Assembly: GCF_030269445.1 (NCBI RefSeq)
Contig: NZ_BSTJ01000020.1
Location: forward strand, 62,001 to 126,000
Source: Actinoallomurus iriomotensis
GTDB taxonomy: Bacteria; Actinomycetota; Actinomycetes; Streptosporangiales; Streptosporangiaceae
Direction of reading: 5' to 3'
DNA length: 64,000 nt
Under the pieces are notes generated by a model. It was not told the origin of the DNA. It did not search any database and saw nothing but the letters and a program-made list of their open reading frames with translations. Of the stretch, positions 1 through 8,585 are shown in pieces. A program made the translations under genes and the position numbers. Position 1 is the stretch's first letter. Every line of letters begins with the position of its first letter.

Positions 1-294
1 GACAACATCCTGCTGTCCCACGCCGACCGCCGCCGGATCATGTCGGAGGAGGCGCGGAAGCGGACCTTCGCCGTGCCCAACGGGGTCTTCCCCGGCACGT
101 TCCTGGTCGACGGGTTCGTCCGCGGCACCTGGCGGATCGAGCGGAGCTCGAAGACCGCCGTGCTGCACCTCACGCCGTACGAGCCACTGGACATCGTGAC
201 CCGCGACGCGCTGGTCGCCGAGGGCTCCCGGCTCCTCACGTTCGCCGCGGACGCGACCGCGGACCACGACATCGTCCTGGCGGAGCACGAGTAG
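1..294 (+). CDS. Winged-helix DNA-binding domain protein, C-terminal fragment
   Basis: The reading frame is open from the first base of the window, so only the last 97 residues are seen. The tail (PNGVFPGTFLVDGFVRGTW, then a strand-rich segment and a closing acidic stretch) resembles the C-terminus of the HTH_42/AlkZ-like winged-helix proteins that are common in actinobacteria. Some members of that family are DNA glycosylases, but the parts that would decide this lie outside the window. The first in-frame ATG is at base 40 and is internal. The next gene is 142 bp downstream on the same strand and is probably independent. Confidence 0.65.
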   Translation, partial: DNILLSHADRRRIMSEEARKRTFAVPNGVFPGTFLVDGFVRGTWRIERSSKTAVLHLTPYEPLDIVTRDALVAEGSRLLTFAADATADHDIVLAEHE

Positions 295-436
295 GGCTCC
301 GGGCGGCACCGCAGTGGTGCTGGCACCACCGCCGGGGAGGTGTCCACCCCCGAAACGATCCGGGGGCCGCCGGGATGGGATCGCGAGCCCCTGATTTCTA
401 GCGTCATCAGCGTGTTCAACGAGCGAGGAGACGCTG

Positions 437-2596
437 ATGAAACCCAATATGGCCGCCCGGCTCGGCGGCTGGAGCGCACGCCATCGTAAGACCGCGATCT
501 TCGGCTGGCTGCTGTTCGTGGTGGCCGCCGTTCTCATCGGCGGGATGGTGGGACAGCAGTCGCTGACCGACGGCGAGGACGGCGTCGGTGACTCCGGCCG
601 GGCCCAGCGGATCGTCTCCGACGCCGGCATCACGAAGCCGGCGTCGGAGATGGTGCTCGTGCACAGCGCGACCGTGAACGGGTTCCGCGCCGCGCTGCCG
701 GACGTGACGCGGGCCGTGCGGTCGAGCGGGCAGGCGACGGCGCCGCGTGAGCCGCTGGTCTCGCGGGACGGCCATGACGCCCTGGTGCAGTTCGACATGA
801 CCGGTGATCCGAAGACGGCGGGGGATCGGGTCGCTCCCGTGCAGAACGCCGTGGCCGCGGTGCGGGCACGGCATCCCGAGGTGCGGATCGAGCAGTTCGG
901 CGACGCGAGCGGCGACCACTGGTTCGACCAGACGCTCGGCAAGGACTTCTCCCGTGCGGAACTGACCGCCGTGCCGCTGGCGCTGGGCATCCTGCTCGTC
1001 GCCTTCGCGGCCCTCCTCGCCGCGGTGGTCCCCGTCGTCATCGCGGTCACGGCGTTCCTGGCCGCGAACGGCCTGCTCGCGGTGGTCAGCCACGGCCTGC
1101 ACATGGACGGTTCGGCCAGCTCGGTCATGCTGCTGATGGGCCTGGCGGTCGGCGTCGACTACTGCCTGTTCTACCTGCGCCGCGAACGTGAGGAACGCGC
1201 GGCGGGCCGCGACCGGGAGACCGCGCTGCGCATCGCGGCGGCGACGTCCGGCCGTTCCGTGCTGGTGTCCGGGCTGACCGTGATGGTGGCCATGGCCGGC
1301 ATGTTCTTCTCGGGGATGCTGCTGTTCGACGGCTTCGCGGTGGCGACGATCCTGGTCGTGCTCATCGCCGTCCTCGGGTCGGTGACCGTGCTGCCCGCGC
1401 TGCTGTCGCTGCTCGGCGACAAGGTGGAGTTCGGGCGGGTCCCGTTCCTGCGGCGCCGGCGCTCGACCGGGCGGTTCTGGGACGCCGTGCTCCGTCCGGT
1501 GCTGCGCCGTCCGGGCATCTCGGCGGTGCTGGCCGCCGGCGTGCTGCTCGTCCTGGCGGCGCCGGCGCTCGGCATGCACACCGAGAAGCTCGGCATCGAG
1601 CAGCAGGTGCCGCGCGACACGCCGCTGATGCAGACCTACGACCACATCACGGCCGCGTTCCCGGGCGGTCCGGACCCGGCGACGGTGGTGCTCAAGGCCA
1701 AGGACATCGAGGCGCCCGCGGTGAAGTCGGCGATCGCGTCCTTCGAGTCCTCCGTGCGCGGCAACGCCGAGTTCGGGCAGTCGGTGCGTACGCGGGTGTA
1801 CGCCGGACCGGACGTGGCGATCGTCGACGTGCCGCTGGCCGGGAGCGGGTCGGACGCCACCTCACAGCACGCGCTGAAGACCCTGCGCGCCATGGTGCCC
1901 CGGGCGTTCGACCGGGTCGCCGAGGCACACGTGGCCGGCACGCTCGCCTTCTCCGACGACTGGAACGACCAGTTGCGCGGCAGCATCGTTCCGGTCTTCG
2001 TCTTCGTGCTCGGCGTGACGTTCCTGCTGATGCTGGTCTCGTTCCGGTCCCTGCCGATCGCCGCGACGGCGATCGTGCTCAACCTGCTGTCGGTCGGGGC
2101 GGCGTACGGCGTGATGGTGGCGGTCTTCCAGCACGGCTGGGGTGCGAGCCTGGTCGGCACCCATGGTGTCGGCGCGATCGAGGCCTGGCTGCCGCTGTTC
2201 GTCTTCGTGGTGCTGTTCGGATTGTCGATGGACTACCACGTGTTCGTGGTGTCGCGGATCCGGGAGGCCCACGACCGGGGCGTGCCGACCTCGCGGGCGG
2301 TCGCGGAGGGCATCCGCTCGACGGCCGGCGCGGTGACGAGCGCGGCGACCATCATGGTGGCGGTCTTCGCGGTGTTCGGCACGCTGTCGATGCAGGACTT
2401 CAAGCAGATGGGCGTGGGCCTGGCGGTCGCGGTCCTGCTCGACGCGACGGTGGTGCGCGCGGTGCTGCTGCCCTCGGCGATGAGGCTGCTGGGCGAGCGG
2501 AACTGGTACCTGCCGCGCTGGCTCGGCTGGTTGCCGGACCTGTCGCACGGCGAGGAGCCGGCCCCGTCGCTGCCGCCCGAGCCGGTGCCGGTGTGA
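437..2596 (+). CDS. MMPL-family RND transporter
   Basis: This 719-residue inner-membrane protein has the duplicated layout of MmpL transporters. Each half starts with one membrane helix, follows with an extracytoplasmic domain and ends with a bundle of helices. Both halves carry the Asp-Tyr proton-relay pair: GVDYCLFYLRR near residue 240 and LSMDYHVFVVSR near residue 600. The family exports lipids, siderophores or drugs, and the substrate here cannot be told. An AGGAGA ribosome site lies a few bases before the ATG. No accessory membrane-fusion gene is adjacent. A hairpin follows the stop codon, so it is probably transcribed alone. Confidence 0.9.
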   Translation: MKPNMAARLGGWSARHRKTAIFGWLLFVVAAVLIGGMVGQQSLTDGEDGVGDSGRAQRIVSDAGITKPASEMVLVHSATVNGFRAALPDVTRAVRSSGQATAPREPLVSRDGHDALVQFDMTGDPKTAGDRVAPVQNAVAAVRARHPEVRIEQFGDASGDHWFDQTLGKDFSRAELTAVPLALGILLVAFAALLAAVVPVVIAVTAFLAANGLLAVVSHGLHMDGSASSVMLLMGLAVGVDYCLFYLRREREERAAGRDRETALRIAAATSGRSVLVSGLTVMVAMAGMFFSGMLLFDGFAVATILVVLIAVLGSVTVLPALLSLLGDKVEFGRVPFLRRRRSTGRFWDAVLRPVLRRPGISAVLAAGVLLVLAAPALGMHTEKLGIEQQVPRDTPLMQTYDHITAAFPGGPDPATVVLKAKDIEAPAVKSAIASFESSVRGNAEFGQSVRTRVYAGPDVAIVDVPLAGSGSDATSQHALKTLRAMVPRAFDRVAEAHVAGTLAFSDDWNDQLRGSIVPVFVFVLGVTFLLMLVSFRSLPIAATAIVLNLLSVGAAYGVMVAVFQHGWGASLVGTHGVGAIEAWLPLFVFVVLFGLSMDYHVFVVSRIREAHDRGVPTSRAVAEGIRSTAGAVTSAATIMVAVFAVFGTLSMQDFKQMGVGLAVAVLLDATVVRAVLLPSAMRLLGERNWYLPRWLGWLPDLSHGEEPAPSLPPEPVPV

Positions 2597-2611
2597 CCCT
2601 GACCGCCGGCA

Positions 2612-2640
2612 GGAGGCCCGTCCCCGGTGGGCGGGCCTCC
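2612..2640. terminator. Hairpin between convergent genes
   Basis: GGAGGCCCG pairs perfectly with CGGGCCTCC across an 11-base loop. It sits between the stop codon of the MMPL gene and the stop codon of the convergent gene at 2650, the expected place for a shared terminator. There is no T-run. Confidence 0.6.
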
Positions 2641-2649
2641 GCCGTGCGG

Positions 2650-3234
2650 TCAGTACGGCGGCCCGGCGTACAGGTCGGCCGTGCGACGCGGTGTCTCGTG
2701 GCCGTACGCGGCGGAGGGCCGGTGGTGCGGGTCGGCGTGCTGGGCGCGGAGGTGTTCGACGGCTCGCAGCACGTCGTCCCGGTTGCCCGCGGCCTTGACC
2801 CATGCCGGCAGGCAGGCGACCATGCTCATCGCCGGGCCGCTCCCGCGCTCGCGGAGCGTCGCCGCCACATGGGCCTCGACCGCGTCGAGGTGGCGTTCGT
2901 TGTAGGCCCACAGCACCTTGCCGCGGCACGGGGTCTGGAGCCAGAGCGGCAGGCCGAAGAACGGATCGTCCGGGCCGCCGAGCCGGACGCCGATGAGCGC
3001 GTTGCCCCGGCGTTCGGCCGTCCACTCGCGGGTCAGGGCGCAGTCGCCGCAGGTCAACCGGCGTGGGCGGAAGCGAAGTTCGGCGTAGTAGCGCAGCTCG
3101 GGCAGGTCCGGACGGGTCATGACCGTCGCCCGGGAACCGCACCGCGGGCACACGACGTAGAGGGGATCCGCGTAGGCGGCCAGCGGGCGGCCTCCGTCGA
3201 GGTGCCGCCCGCCCGTCCGCTCCGTATCGCTCAT
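2650..3234 (-). CDS. Hypothetical protein with zinc-ribbon cysteines
   Basis: The protein has 194 residues with no enzyme family I recognise. Two CxxC knuckles, CPRCG near residue 29 and CGDC near residue 57, look like a zinc ribbon, and the rest is predicted to be helical. The ATG at 3234 overlaps the TGA of the upstream SnoaL-like gene (ATGA), which argues for this start and for translational coupling. An upstream in-frame extension to 3516 only shadows the neighbour. The two genes therefore probably share the TetR-controlled promoter near 3740. Confidence 0.75.
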   Translation of the reverse strand: MSDTERTGGRHLDGGRPLAAYADPLYVVCPRCGSRATVMTRPDLPELRYYAELRFRPRRLTCGDCALTREWTAERRGNALIGVRLGGPDDPFFGLPLWLQTPCRGKVLWAYNERHLDAVEAHVAATLRERGSGPAMSMVACLPAWVKAAGNRDDVLRAVEHLRAQHADPHHRPSAAYGHETPRRTADLYAGPPY

Positions 3235-3674
3235 GGGGAAACCGGTCGACCGGCCGGGTCGGGCAGGCCGCCCAGCGCGGCGACGATGGCCAGGGTGTTC
3301 TGGTACTCGCGCCAGTGCACCACCTTCCCGTCCCGTACGCGCAGGACGCCGATGAACGCCGCGGAGTCCCGGTGGCCGGTGGCGGGGATCACCCCGGCCA
3401 GCTCGTACTCCACGACGATCACCTCGGGGTCGGTCGTCTCGTGCACGACGACGTTCCGCACCTCCTCGAACCGCACCGGGAAGTTCGCCCGCTCGGGCTC
3501 GGTGCGGCGGAGCCACTCCTCGCGGCCTTCGACGCGCGTGGGCCGGCCGGGCGGTGCGAAGGGCGTTTCGACGATCGCGTCGTCGGCGAGCAGGTCGCCG
3601 AACCGACGGGCCGGGTCGAGCCAGTGCCGTTGCATCTGTTCGAAGATCTCGCGCGGACCCGGGTTCTCGGACAT
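3231..3674 (-). CDS. SnoaL-like / NTF2-fold protein
   Basis: This 147-residue protein has the N-terminal helix, the F/Y-rich cone of strands and the 'VRDGKVVHWREYQNT' signature of SnoaL-like ketosteroid-isomerase-fold proteins. These are cyclases, isomerases or small-ligand binders of varied function. ATG 3674 is chosen over the in-frame ATG at 3698 because a GGAGGGG ribosome site precedes it by 5 bases. The longer start would also lie inside the operator. It is divergent from the TetR gene at 3768 and coupled to the next gene, so it is the likely TetR target. Confidence 0.85.
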   Translation of the reverse strand: MSENPGPREIFEQMQRHWLDPARRFGDLLADDAIVETPFAPPGRPTRVEGREEWLRRTEPERANFPVRFEEVRNVVVHETTDPEVIVVEYELAGVIPATGHRDSAAFIGVLRVRDGKVVHWREYQNTLAIVAALGGLPDPAGRPVSP

Positions 3675-3696
3675 GGCTGCCCCTCCGATGGTTAAC

Positions 3697-3749
3697 ATGA
3701 GTTGCGACTCATATTAAGCACTATCCTGAGTCGCGACTCATGTTGTCAA
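3697..3749. promoter_or_regulatory. Divergent promoter with two TetR operators
   Basis: Two near-identical dyads stand 29 bp apart: TGAGTTGCGACTCA (3698-3711) and TGAGTCGCGACTCA (3727-3740), the second perfect. On the minus strand a TTGACA -35 (3749-3744) is followed after 17-18 bases by GATAGT/GGATAG, so the second dyad fills the promoter spacer. A repressor bound there would block the SnoaL-like gene. The TetR gene starts 28 bp to the right, so the region probably also autoregulates it. Confidence 0.75.
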
Positions 3750-3767
3750 CCCTCCGGAGGTACGCGC

Positions 3768-4340
3768 GTGCCTGACGAGTCCCGGCCGCTGCGCGCCGAC
3801 GCGCGGCGCAACCGGGCGCGGATCCTCGCCGTCGCCGAGGCGGTCTTCGCCGAGAAGGGGCCCTCCGCCTCGACCGAGGAGGTGGCCGAACGCGCGGGCG
3901 TGGCGATCGGCACGGTGTTCCGGCACTTCCCGACCAAGCGCGAACTGCTCCAGGCGATCATGAAGGACGTGCTGTCGCGGCTCACCGAGCAGGCGACCGC
4001 GCTGGCCGCCGACGGCGATCCGGGCACCGCGCTGTTCACGTTCTTCGCCGATCTCGTCGCGCAGGCCGCGGAGAAGAAGACCGTGGTCGAGCTCCTCTCC
4101 GCGACCGGCGCCGGTCTCACCATGGCGGACGCCGTACGGCCGCTGCGGCAGGAGGTCGCCGCGCTGCTGGACCACGCACAGCGGGCCGGCGCCGTCCGTA
4201 CGGACGTGCGGATCGACGAGGTGATGGCCCTGCTGGCGGCCACCTGCCAGGGCGCGCTTCAGGGCGGCTGGGACTCCGACCTGCGCGAACGTGCCCTCGC
4301 CATCGTCTTCACCGGTCTGCGCGCGCGTGCGCCCGGATGA
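3768..4340 (+). CDS. TetR/AcrR-family transcriptional regulator
   Basis: The protein has 190 residues. The N-terminal helix-turn-helix is clear (ARILAVAEAVFAEKG, then EVAERAGVAIGTVFRHFPTKRELL). The C-terminal ligand domain resembles the SbtR-like TetR subgroup. The GTG at 3768 follows a CCGGAGG ribosome site by 7 bases; the upstream TTG at 3702 would start inside the operator and is rejected. The palindromes at 3698-3740 are its probable binding sites. Its TGA abuts the stop codon of the convergent cupin gene with no gap. Confidence 0.9.
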   Translation: MPDESRPLRADARRNRARILAVAEAVFAEKGPSASTEEVAERAGVAIGTVFRHFPTKRELLQAIMKDVLSRLTEQATALAADGDPGTALFTFFADLVAQAAEKKTVVELLSATGAGLTMADAVRPLRQEVAALLDHAQRAGAVRTDVRIDEVMALLAATCQGALQGGWDSDLRERALAIVFTGLRARAPG

Positions 4341-4844
4341 TCATCCTCGCGGCTTTTCGACGAAGTCGGTGGCGGGCTCGGTGGCGTAACGCCTCATCGT
4401 TCGGATGCTCGCCTGTGGGGTCGGTTCCCGGCCGCCGGCGATCATGTCCTGCAGGTCCCGGAAGTACTGCACGTACAGGTCCGGTGTGAAAGTGCTGAGC
4501 ATGACGGCCGGTCGGTCGGTCAGGTTGGCGAAAGTGTGCGGGGCTCCGGGCGGGACCATCACGAGCGTGCCCGGCGTCGCGTCGTAGTCCTCGTCTCCGA
4601 CGGTGAACCGCACCGTGCCGGAAATGATGTAGAAGCCCTCATCGTGCTGGGCGTGGCGGTGCTGCGGCGGTCCGGGCGTGTGCGGTGCGAGGACGGACTC
4701 GGCCAGCCCGAGGCGGTGCCCGGTATTGCTGCCGTCTTCGAGGACGCGCAGCCGCGTCGTGCCCAGCACGATCGTCTCTCCGTCGTCCGGACCGACCACG
4801 GATACGGCGGTGATCGGCTCAGTGGTGTTCGGCTCATCAGTCAT
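4341..4844 (-). CDS. Cupin-domain protein
   Basis: This 167-residue protein has one conserved beta-barrel cupin. Motif 1 is HTPGPPQHRHAQHDEGFYIISG near the middle, with metal-ligand histidines and glutamate, and motif 2 is PPGAPHTFANL. Such proteins are dioxygenases, isomerases or small-molecule sensors; the substrate is unknown. ATG 4844 is preferred to 4886 because the extra N-terminal residues are not cupin-like. It is divergent from the LysR gene at 4925 and may be its target. Confidence 0.85.
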   Translation of the reverse strand: MTDEPNTTEPITAVSVVGPDDGETIVLGTTRLRVLEDGSNTGHRLGLAESVLAPHTPGPPQHRHAQHDEGFYIISGTVRFTVGDEDYDATPGTLVMVPPGAPHTFANLTDRPAVMLSTFTPDLYVQYFRDLQDMIAGGREPTPQASIRTMRRYATEPATDFVEKPRG

Positions 4845-4899
4845 GTTTCGATTCCACGGCCAGGACACGGCGCCTGTCCAAGACACATTCCGTGGCGTC

Positions 4900-4916
4900 G
4901 ATACCGTACGGGTATC
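4900..4916. promoter_or_regulatory. Candidate LysR-type binding site
   Basis: GATACC and GGTATC form an inverted repeat around a 5-base centre, 9 bp before the LysR start codon and 55 bp before the divergent cupin gene. LysR proteins usually bind interrupted dyads in such spacers. A second small dyad, TGTCCAAGACA, lies at 4875-4885. Assignment is by position and symmetry only. Confidence 0.4.
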
Positions 4917-4924
4917 GTCGCGTC

Positions 4925-5776
4925 ATGGAACTACGGACGCTGCGTTATTTCGTGGCGGTCGCCGAGGAATTCCACTTCGGCCGGGCCGCGGCCCGGCTGC
5001 ACATGAGTCAGCCGCCCCTGAGCCGGGCGATCAAGCAATTGGAGACCGAGCTCGGTGCCGCGCTGTTCGATCGATCGTCCGCCGGTGTCGCGCTCACTCC
5101 GGTGGGGGCGGTGCTGCTCGACGAGGCACGCGCCCTGCTCGACCAGGCCGACCGCCTACGCGTGCACGTGGCCGCGGCGGCCGGCGCCGCGACGATCACC
5201 GTCGGCATCCTGGGTGACGGCACCGATCCGGGCGCGGCCCGGCTCGCCGTCGCCTATCACCGGCGGCATCCACGCGTCGAGGTCCGCGTCCGCGAGACCG
5301 ACCTGACCGATCCCACCTGCGGGTTGCATGCCGGACTGGTCGATGTCGCCCTGACCCGTGGCCCGTTCGACGAGACGGGCCTGACGGTGCATGAGTTGCG
5401 CGCCGACCCGGTGGGCGCGCTGCTGCGCGCCGACGATCCGCTGGCTCGCGCCGACAGCCTCAAGCTGGCCGACATTGCCGATCGCCGTTGGTTCCTGTTC
5501 CCGGAGGGCACCGATCCCCTCTGGCAGTCGTACTGGAGTGGCGGAGAACTTCGCGAGGGCCCGGTAGTGCGCGTCGTCCAGGAATGCCGGCAGGCCGTTC
5601 TCTGGAACGGCACCGTCGGCATGACTCTCCTGGACCATGAGCCGCCGGCGGGGCTCACCGTGGTGCCGCTGATCGATATGCCGCCGAGCCGTGTGGTGGT
5701 GGCGTGGAACGAGGGCGACACGAATCCACTGATCCGCTCGTTCGTGCGGATCGCTGCCGCCGCCTACCGCGACTGA
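4925..5776 (+). CDS. LysR-family transcriptional regulator
   Basis: This 283-residue protein has the canonical LysR helix-turn-helix in residues 1-60 (LRTLRYFVAVAEEFHFGRAA, then SQPPLSRAIKQLE). A substrate-binding fold follows that ends in TNPLIRSFVRIA. ATG 4925 gives the standard MELRTLRYF start; the upstream ATG at 4892 adds residues not seen in the family. The cupin gene is divergent and shares the 80-bp spacer. The effector is unknown. Its stop lies 8 bp from the stop codon of the convergent MFS gene. Confidence 0.9.
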   Translation: MELRTLRYFVAVAEEFHFGRAAARLHMSQPPLSRAIKQLETELGAALFDRSSAGVALTPVGAVLLDEARALLDQADRLRVHVAAAAGAATITVGILGDGTDPGAARLAVAYHRRHPRVEVRVRETDLTDPTCGLHAGLVDVALTRGPFDETGLTVHELRADPVGALLRADDPLARADSLKLADIADRRWFLFPEGTDPLWQSYWSGGELREGPVVRVVQECRQAVLWNGTVGMTLLDHEPPAGLTVVPLIDMPPSRVVVAWNEGDTNPLIRSFVRIAAAAYRD

Positions 5777-5784
5777 GCACTACC

Positions 5785-6843
5785 TCACGGGCGCGGATCC
5801 ACACTGACCGCGACGAGGAACGCGGCGGCGGCGGCCAGCGGTGCCGCGGCGGTACGCCCGCCGGCCGCCGCGACCAAGCCGACGACGCCCGGCACGGCGG
5901 GCTGCGCCACACCCCAGGACAGCCCGAGGAAGGCGAACCACCGCGGCCGGTCGGCGGCGGGCGCGGCGTCGGCCGCCAGCGCCGGCCAGTGACCCAGCAG
6001 CGCACTGCCCGTCATCGCCCACGCCAGGTACGCCGCCACGGTCAGCGGGACGTCCCGTACGAGAGCCATCGTCGCCGCGAGCACGCAGGAGAGCAGGAGC
6101 GCCGTACGCGGGCGGCCCGACAGCGGGCGCCGGGCCAGGGGCGCGAGCAGCGCGGCAGCCGCCAGCACGAGGCCGGGCAGCCAGGCGGGGGCGCCGCGCT
6201 GGAGCAGCACGAACGGCGCGAACATCAGCACGGCCAGGTAGCCGAAGGCGTACGCGGTGGCGGAGGCGGTCAGCCGCACCAGGCGGGCCGGTGGCCGCCA
6301 GCGGTCCCGCCGGCGTGCGGTCGCCGCGAACGGCGGTCGTGGCAGGAACGCCTGCGCGACCGCCGCCGCGGCCAGGCAGGTGGCGGCGTCGGCGAGCAAC
6401 AGCCGGTGGACCCCGAACGGCAGCAGCGCCGCGGCGAGCAGCCCGGACACCGCGCCCGCCGCGGCCAGAGCGGTGCCGAGCAGGGCGTACGCGTCGCGCC
6501 GCCGATCGCCCTCGGCGAGCCGCGCCAGGAACTCGCTGGTGGCGGGCTCGTACAGCTCGAAGGCCAGGCCCGTCGCCGCCGTCGCGGCCAGGATCTGCCC
6601 CGGCGTGCGCGCGGCGGCGAGCGCGAGCAGCGCGACGCCGGTCGCGGCCAGCCCGGCGACCACGAGCGTGCGGGGCCGTACCCGGTCGAGCAGCACGCCG
6701 CCGGCCCAGCGGGAGGCCAGCGCCGCCACGCCGAACACCACGAGCACCGGCGTGACCAGGCGCGGACCGGCCACCACCGCCAGGAACGCGAGCGCGAACG
6801 CGCCGACCTGATTGAGGACGCGCACCCACAGCAGGGCCCTCAT
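5785..6843 (-). CDS. MFS-type transporter (short)
   Basis: The protein has 352 residues with about ten strongly hydrophobic Ala/Leu/Val-rich helices. A positively charged loop, GGVLLDRVRPR, sits near residue 55 where MFS proteins have motif A. At this length it is shorter than the usual 12-helix MFS protein of about 400 residues, either a reduced member or with weakly hydrophobic end helices. No partner gene suggests a substrate. Confidence 0.75.
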   Translation of the reverse strand: MRALLWVRVLNQVGAFALAFLAVVAGPRLVTPVLVVFGVAALASRWAGGVLLDRVRPRTLVVAGLAATGVALLALAAARTPGQILAATAATGLAFELYEPATSEFLARLAEGDRRRDAYALLGTALAAAGAVSGLLAAALLPFGVHRLLLADAATCLAAAAVAQAFLPRPPFAATARRRDRWRPPARLVRLTASATAYAFGYLAVLMFAPFVLLQRGAPAWLPGLVLAAAALLAPLARRPLSGRPRTALLLSCVLAATMALVRDVPLTVAAYLAWAMTGSALLGHWPALAADAAPAADRPRWFAFLGLSWGVAQPAVPGVVGLVAAAGGRTAAAPLAAAAAFLVAVSVDPRP

Positions 6844-6921
6844 CCGGCGACCGCCGACAAAGGCCCGACCATCTCGCCATTACCCTGAGTCCTGCTGTGG
6901 CTACGCTCGATAATGCCGTCC

Positions 6922-7737
6922 ATGAACAAGCCCATCAGCCCCTCACTGCGGACCCTCGGTGCGGCGATCCGGCGGCACCGCGAGGCGGCCGGCATGACCC
7001 AGGACTATCTCGCCGGGCTGGTCAACTACAGCAACGGGTGGCTCGCCAACGTGGAGACCGGTCAGCTCTGCCCGCAGAAGCAGGCGGTCATCGAGCTGGA
7101 GAAGGTGCTCGGACTCCCGGAGAAGGTGCTCCTCGACATCTTCGATCTGATCAGGTACGAGGAGCCGCATCCGGTCATCTCCTTCGAGCGGTACGCGGAC
7201 GCCGAGAGCCGCGCCGCGGTGATCCGGCAGTATCACGCGCTGGTCCTGCCCGGCCTGCTCCAGACACCGGACTACGCGCATGCTCTGATCGCGGCGGGCC
7301 GTCCGAGCGCCCGGCCGGAGACGGTCGAGGGCCTCCTCGCCGCCCGGCTGGAGCGGCAGGAGATCCTGGCCCGCGACGATCCTCCCACGCTGTGGCTGGT
7401 CATCGACGAGACCGCGCTCCTGCGTCCGGTCGGCGGGCCGGAGGTGCACCGCGCGCAACTCGACGCCCTGGTGGAGGCCGCCCAGCGTCCGGGCATCACC
7501 GTTCAGGTCATCCCGTTGGCGACCGGCGCGCACGCCGGGCTGACGTCCGCGTTCACCATCCTCAGCTTCACCGACGAACCGGACGTCGCCTACACCGAAG
7601 ACCACCAGCGCGGGCATTTCCAGGAGCGGCCGGACCTGGTCCACGGCTGGTTCGCCGTCTATCAGGCCCTGCATTTGGTGACGGAGACCGCCGCGGCATC
7701 CTTGGAACTGATCCAGCGCACGCGGGAGCGGCTATGA
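6922..7737 (+). CDS. XRE-family regulator with DUF5753 domain
   Basis: This 271-residue protein has an N-terminal Cro/C1-type helix-turn-helix (LGAAIRRHREAAGMTQDYLA, then NVETGQLCP). A C-terminal DUF5753 domain contains the PGLLQTPDYA motif near residue 112. It is the Scr1-like class paired with small DUF397 proteins across actinomycetes, and the DUF397 gene overlaps its stop. No ribosome site is obvious before ATG 6922 or the alternative ATG 6913; 6922 is chosen from the usual distance to the HTH. A decayed copy of its 3' end lies at 8544-8611. Confidence 0.9.
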   Translation: MNKPISPSLRTLGAAIRRHREAAGMTQDYLAGLVNYSNGWLANVETGQLCPQKQAVIELEKVLGLPEKVLLDIFDLIRYEEPHPVISFERYADAESRAAVIRQYHALVLPGLLQTPDYAHALIAAGRPSARPETVEGLLAARLERQEILARDDPPTLWLVIDETALLRPVGGPEVHRAQLDALVEAAQRPGITVQVIPLATGAHAGLTSAFTILSFTDEPDVAYTEDHQRGHFQERPDLVHGWFAVYQALHLVTETAAASLELIQRTRERL

Positions 7738-7937
7738 CCGTCCACCACGACGAATGGCGGAAGAGCAGCCGTTCCGGCGGCTACGGTGGCGAGTGCGTCG
7801 AGGTGGCCACGGTCGTCGCGAGGTTACGGGTGGCTCGCGACGCGGTCGACGCGTGTTCAATGCACGTGCTCACAGGGGGACACCTCGTTCTTCTTGCGAC
7901 AGGCTTCGAATCGCTTGGCGTACTCCTTGAGGGCTGA
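7734..7937 (+). CDS. DUF397 protein, C-terminal half lost
   Basis: The ATG overlaps the regulator stop (ATGA). The first 30 residues, with WRKSSRSGGYGGECVEVATV, are a typical DUF397 N-terminus. The expected VAVRDSKDP and closing tryptophan-phenylalanine segment are missing. After VVARLRVARDAVDA the frame runs into sequence antisense to the lipoprotein gene at 7857. The product is therefore a 67-residue chimera, probably non-functional or altered. The break falls at the same codon as in the second DUF397 remnant at 8613-8705. Confidence 0.6.
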   Translation: MTVHHDEWRKSSRSGGYGGECVEVATVVARLRVARDAVDACSMHVLTGGHLVLLATGFESLGVLLEG

Positions 7938-8426
7938 CTCGAACACGGCCTCGGAGGAGACGATCGTCCACTCCGACGTCCCACCGAAGTCATGGTCGGT
8001 CGTCAGACGGGTTCGGTCTCCGGAGAGGGTGCCCGTGATGGGCCCATAGGTGGACAGGCCGTCGAACTGGAATGTGCTGTCCGAGCCGTGCCCGTTGAAG
8101 TCGGTGGTATCCCGGACCTCCTGGCCGGAGCCGCCGTAAATCACCGTCGTGTACGTCCCGCTCAGCTGGCCACCCTCGGGGTAAACCTGGAATGCCAGCA
8201 TGGAGTGCCTCACGCCATTCCCGCCCATGGCGACGTACTTGCGGGGTTGGGTCGCCGGCCTCGCACTCGTGGAGCCGGGCCGGCCGTGCGTACTCGTGGA
8301 GTCAGACCGGCCGTTGCCGTTGTCTGAACAGGCGGTCACCAGGCCGGTGACCAGCGCGGCCGCGAGGAGGTTGCCGGCGACGACGAGGAATCGCCGGTTT
8401 TTCGACTTCGCACTGTCCACGGTCAT
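7857..8426 (-). CDS. Secreted lipoprotein of unknown function
   Basis: This 189-residue protein has a positively charged N-terminus, a hydrophobic segment and the lipobox VTAC near residue 33, so it is probably lipid-anchored outside the membrane. A Ser/Thr/Asn-rich linker is followed by a compact Gly/Tyr-rich beta domain and a charged helix with two cysteines (EACRKKNEVSPCEH). I do not recognise the family. ATG 8426 gives a normal signal peptide; ATG 8453 only lengthens it. It lies between two broken DUF397 copies, so it may have arrived by recombination between them. Confidence 0.75.
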   Translation of the reverse strand: MTVDSAKSKNRRFLVVAGNLLAAALVTGLVTACSDNGNGRSDSTSTHGRPGSTSARPATQPRKYVAMGGNGVRHSMLAFQVYPEGGQLSGTYTTVIYGGSGQEVRDTTDFNGHGSDSTFQFDGLSTYGPITGTLSGDRTRLTTDHDFGGTSEWTIVSSEAVFESALKEYAKRFEACRKKNEVSPCEHVH

Positions 8427-8543
8427 ACCTTTCGGGTGATGGCCCTCACGCACAGCTCGCGCATCTTATGAATTTCAGCGAGTTTCCCACAAACATGGTG
8501 CCGATCCGCGACTTTTCGGATGTCGCCCCGAGGCGCTGGGCCG

Positions 8544-8585
8544 CGAATGCGTGGCACCCTTGGACGAATGCGTGGCACCCTTGGA
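8544..8585 (+). repeat. Perfect 21-bp tandem duplication
   Basis: Positions 8544-8564 are repeated exactly at 8565-8585; the unit contains GCGTGGCACCC. It sits inside the relic of an XRE-regulator 3' end and keeps that frame (21 = 7 codons). It looks like a recent slippage event in decaying DNA. Confidence 0.85.

Noticed and set aside
5780-6880. A second long minus-strand frame over the MFS gene
   Set aside because: Arg/Ala/Gly-rich shadow with no membrane pattern; the frame at 5785-6843 has clear transporter helices.
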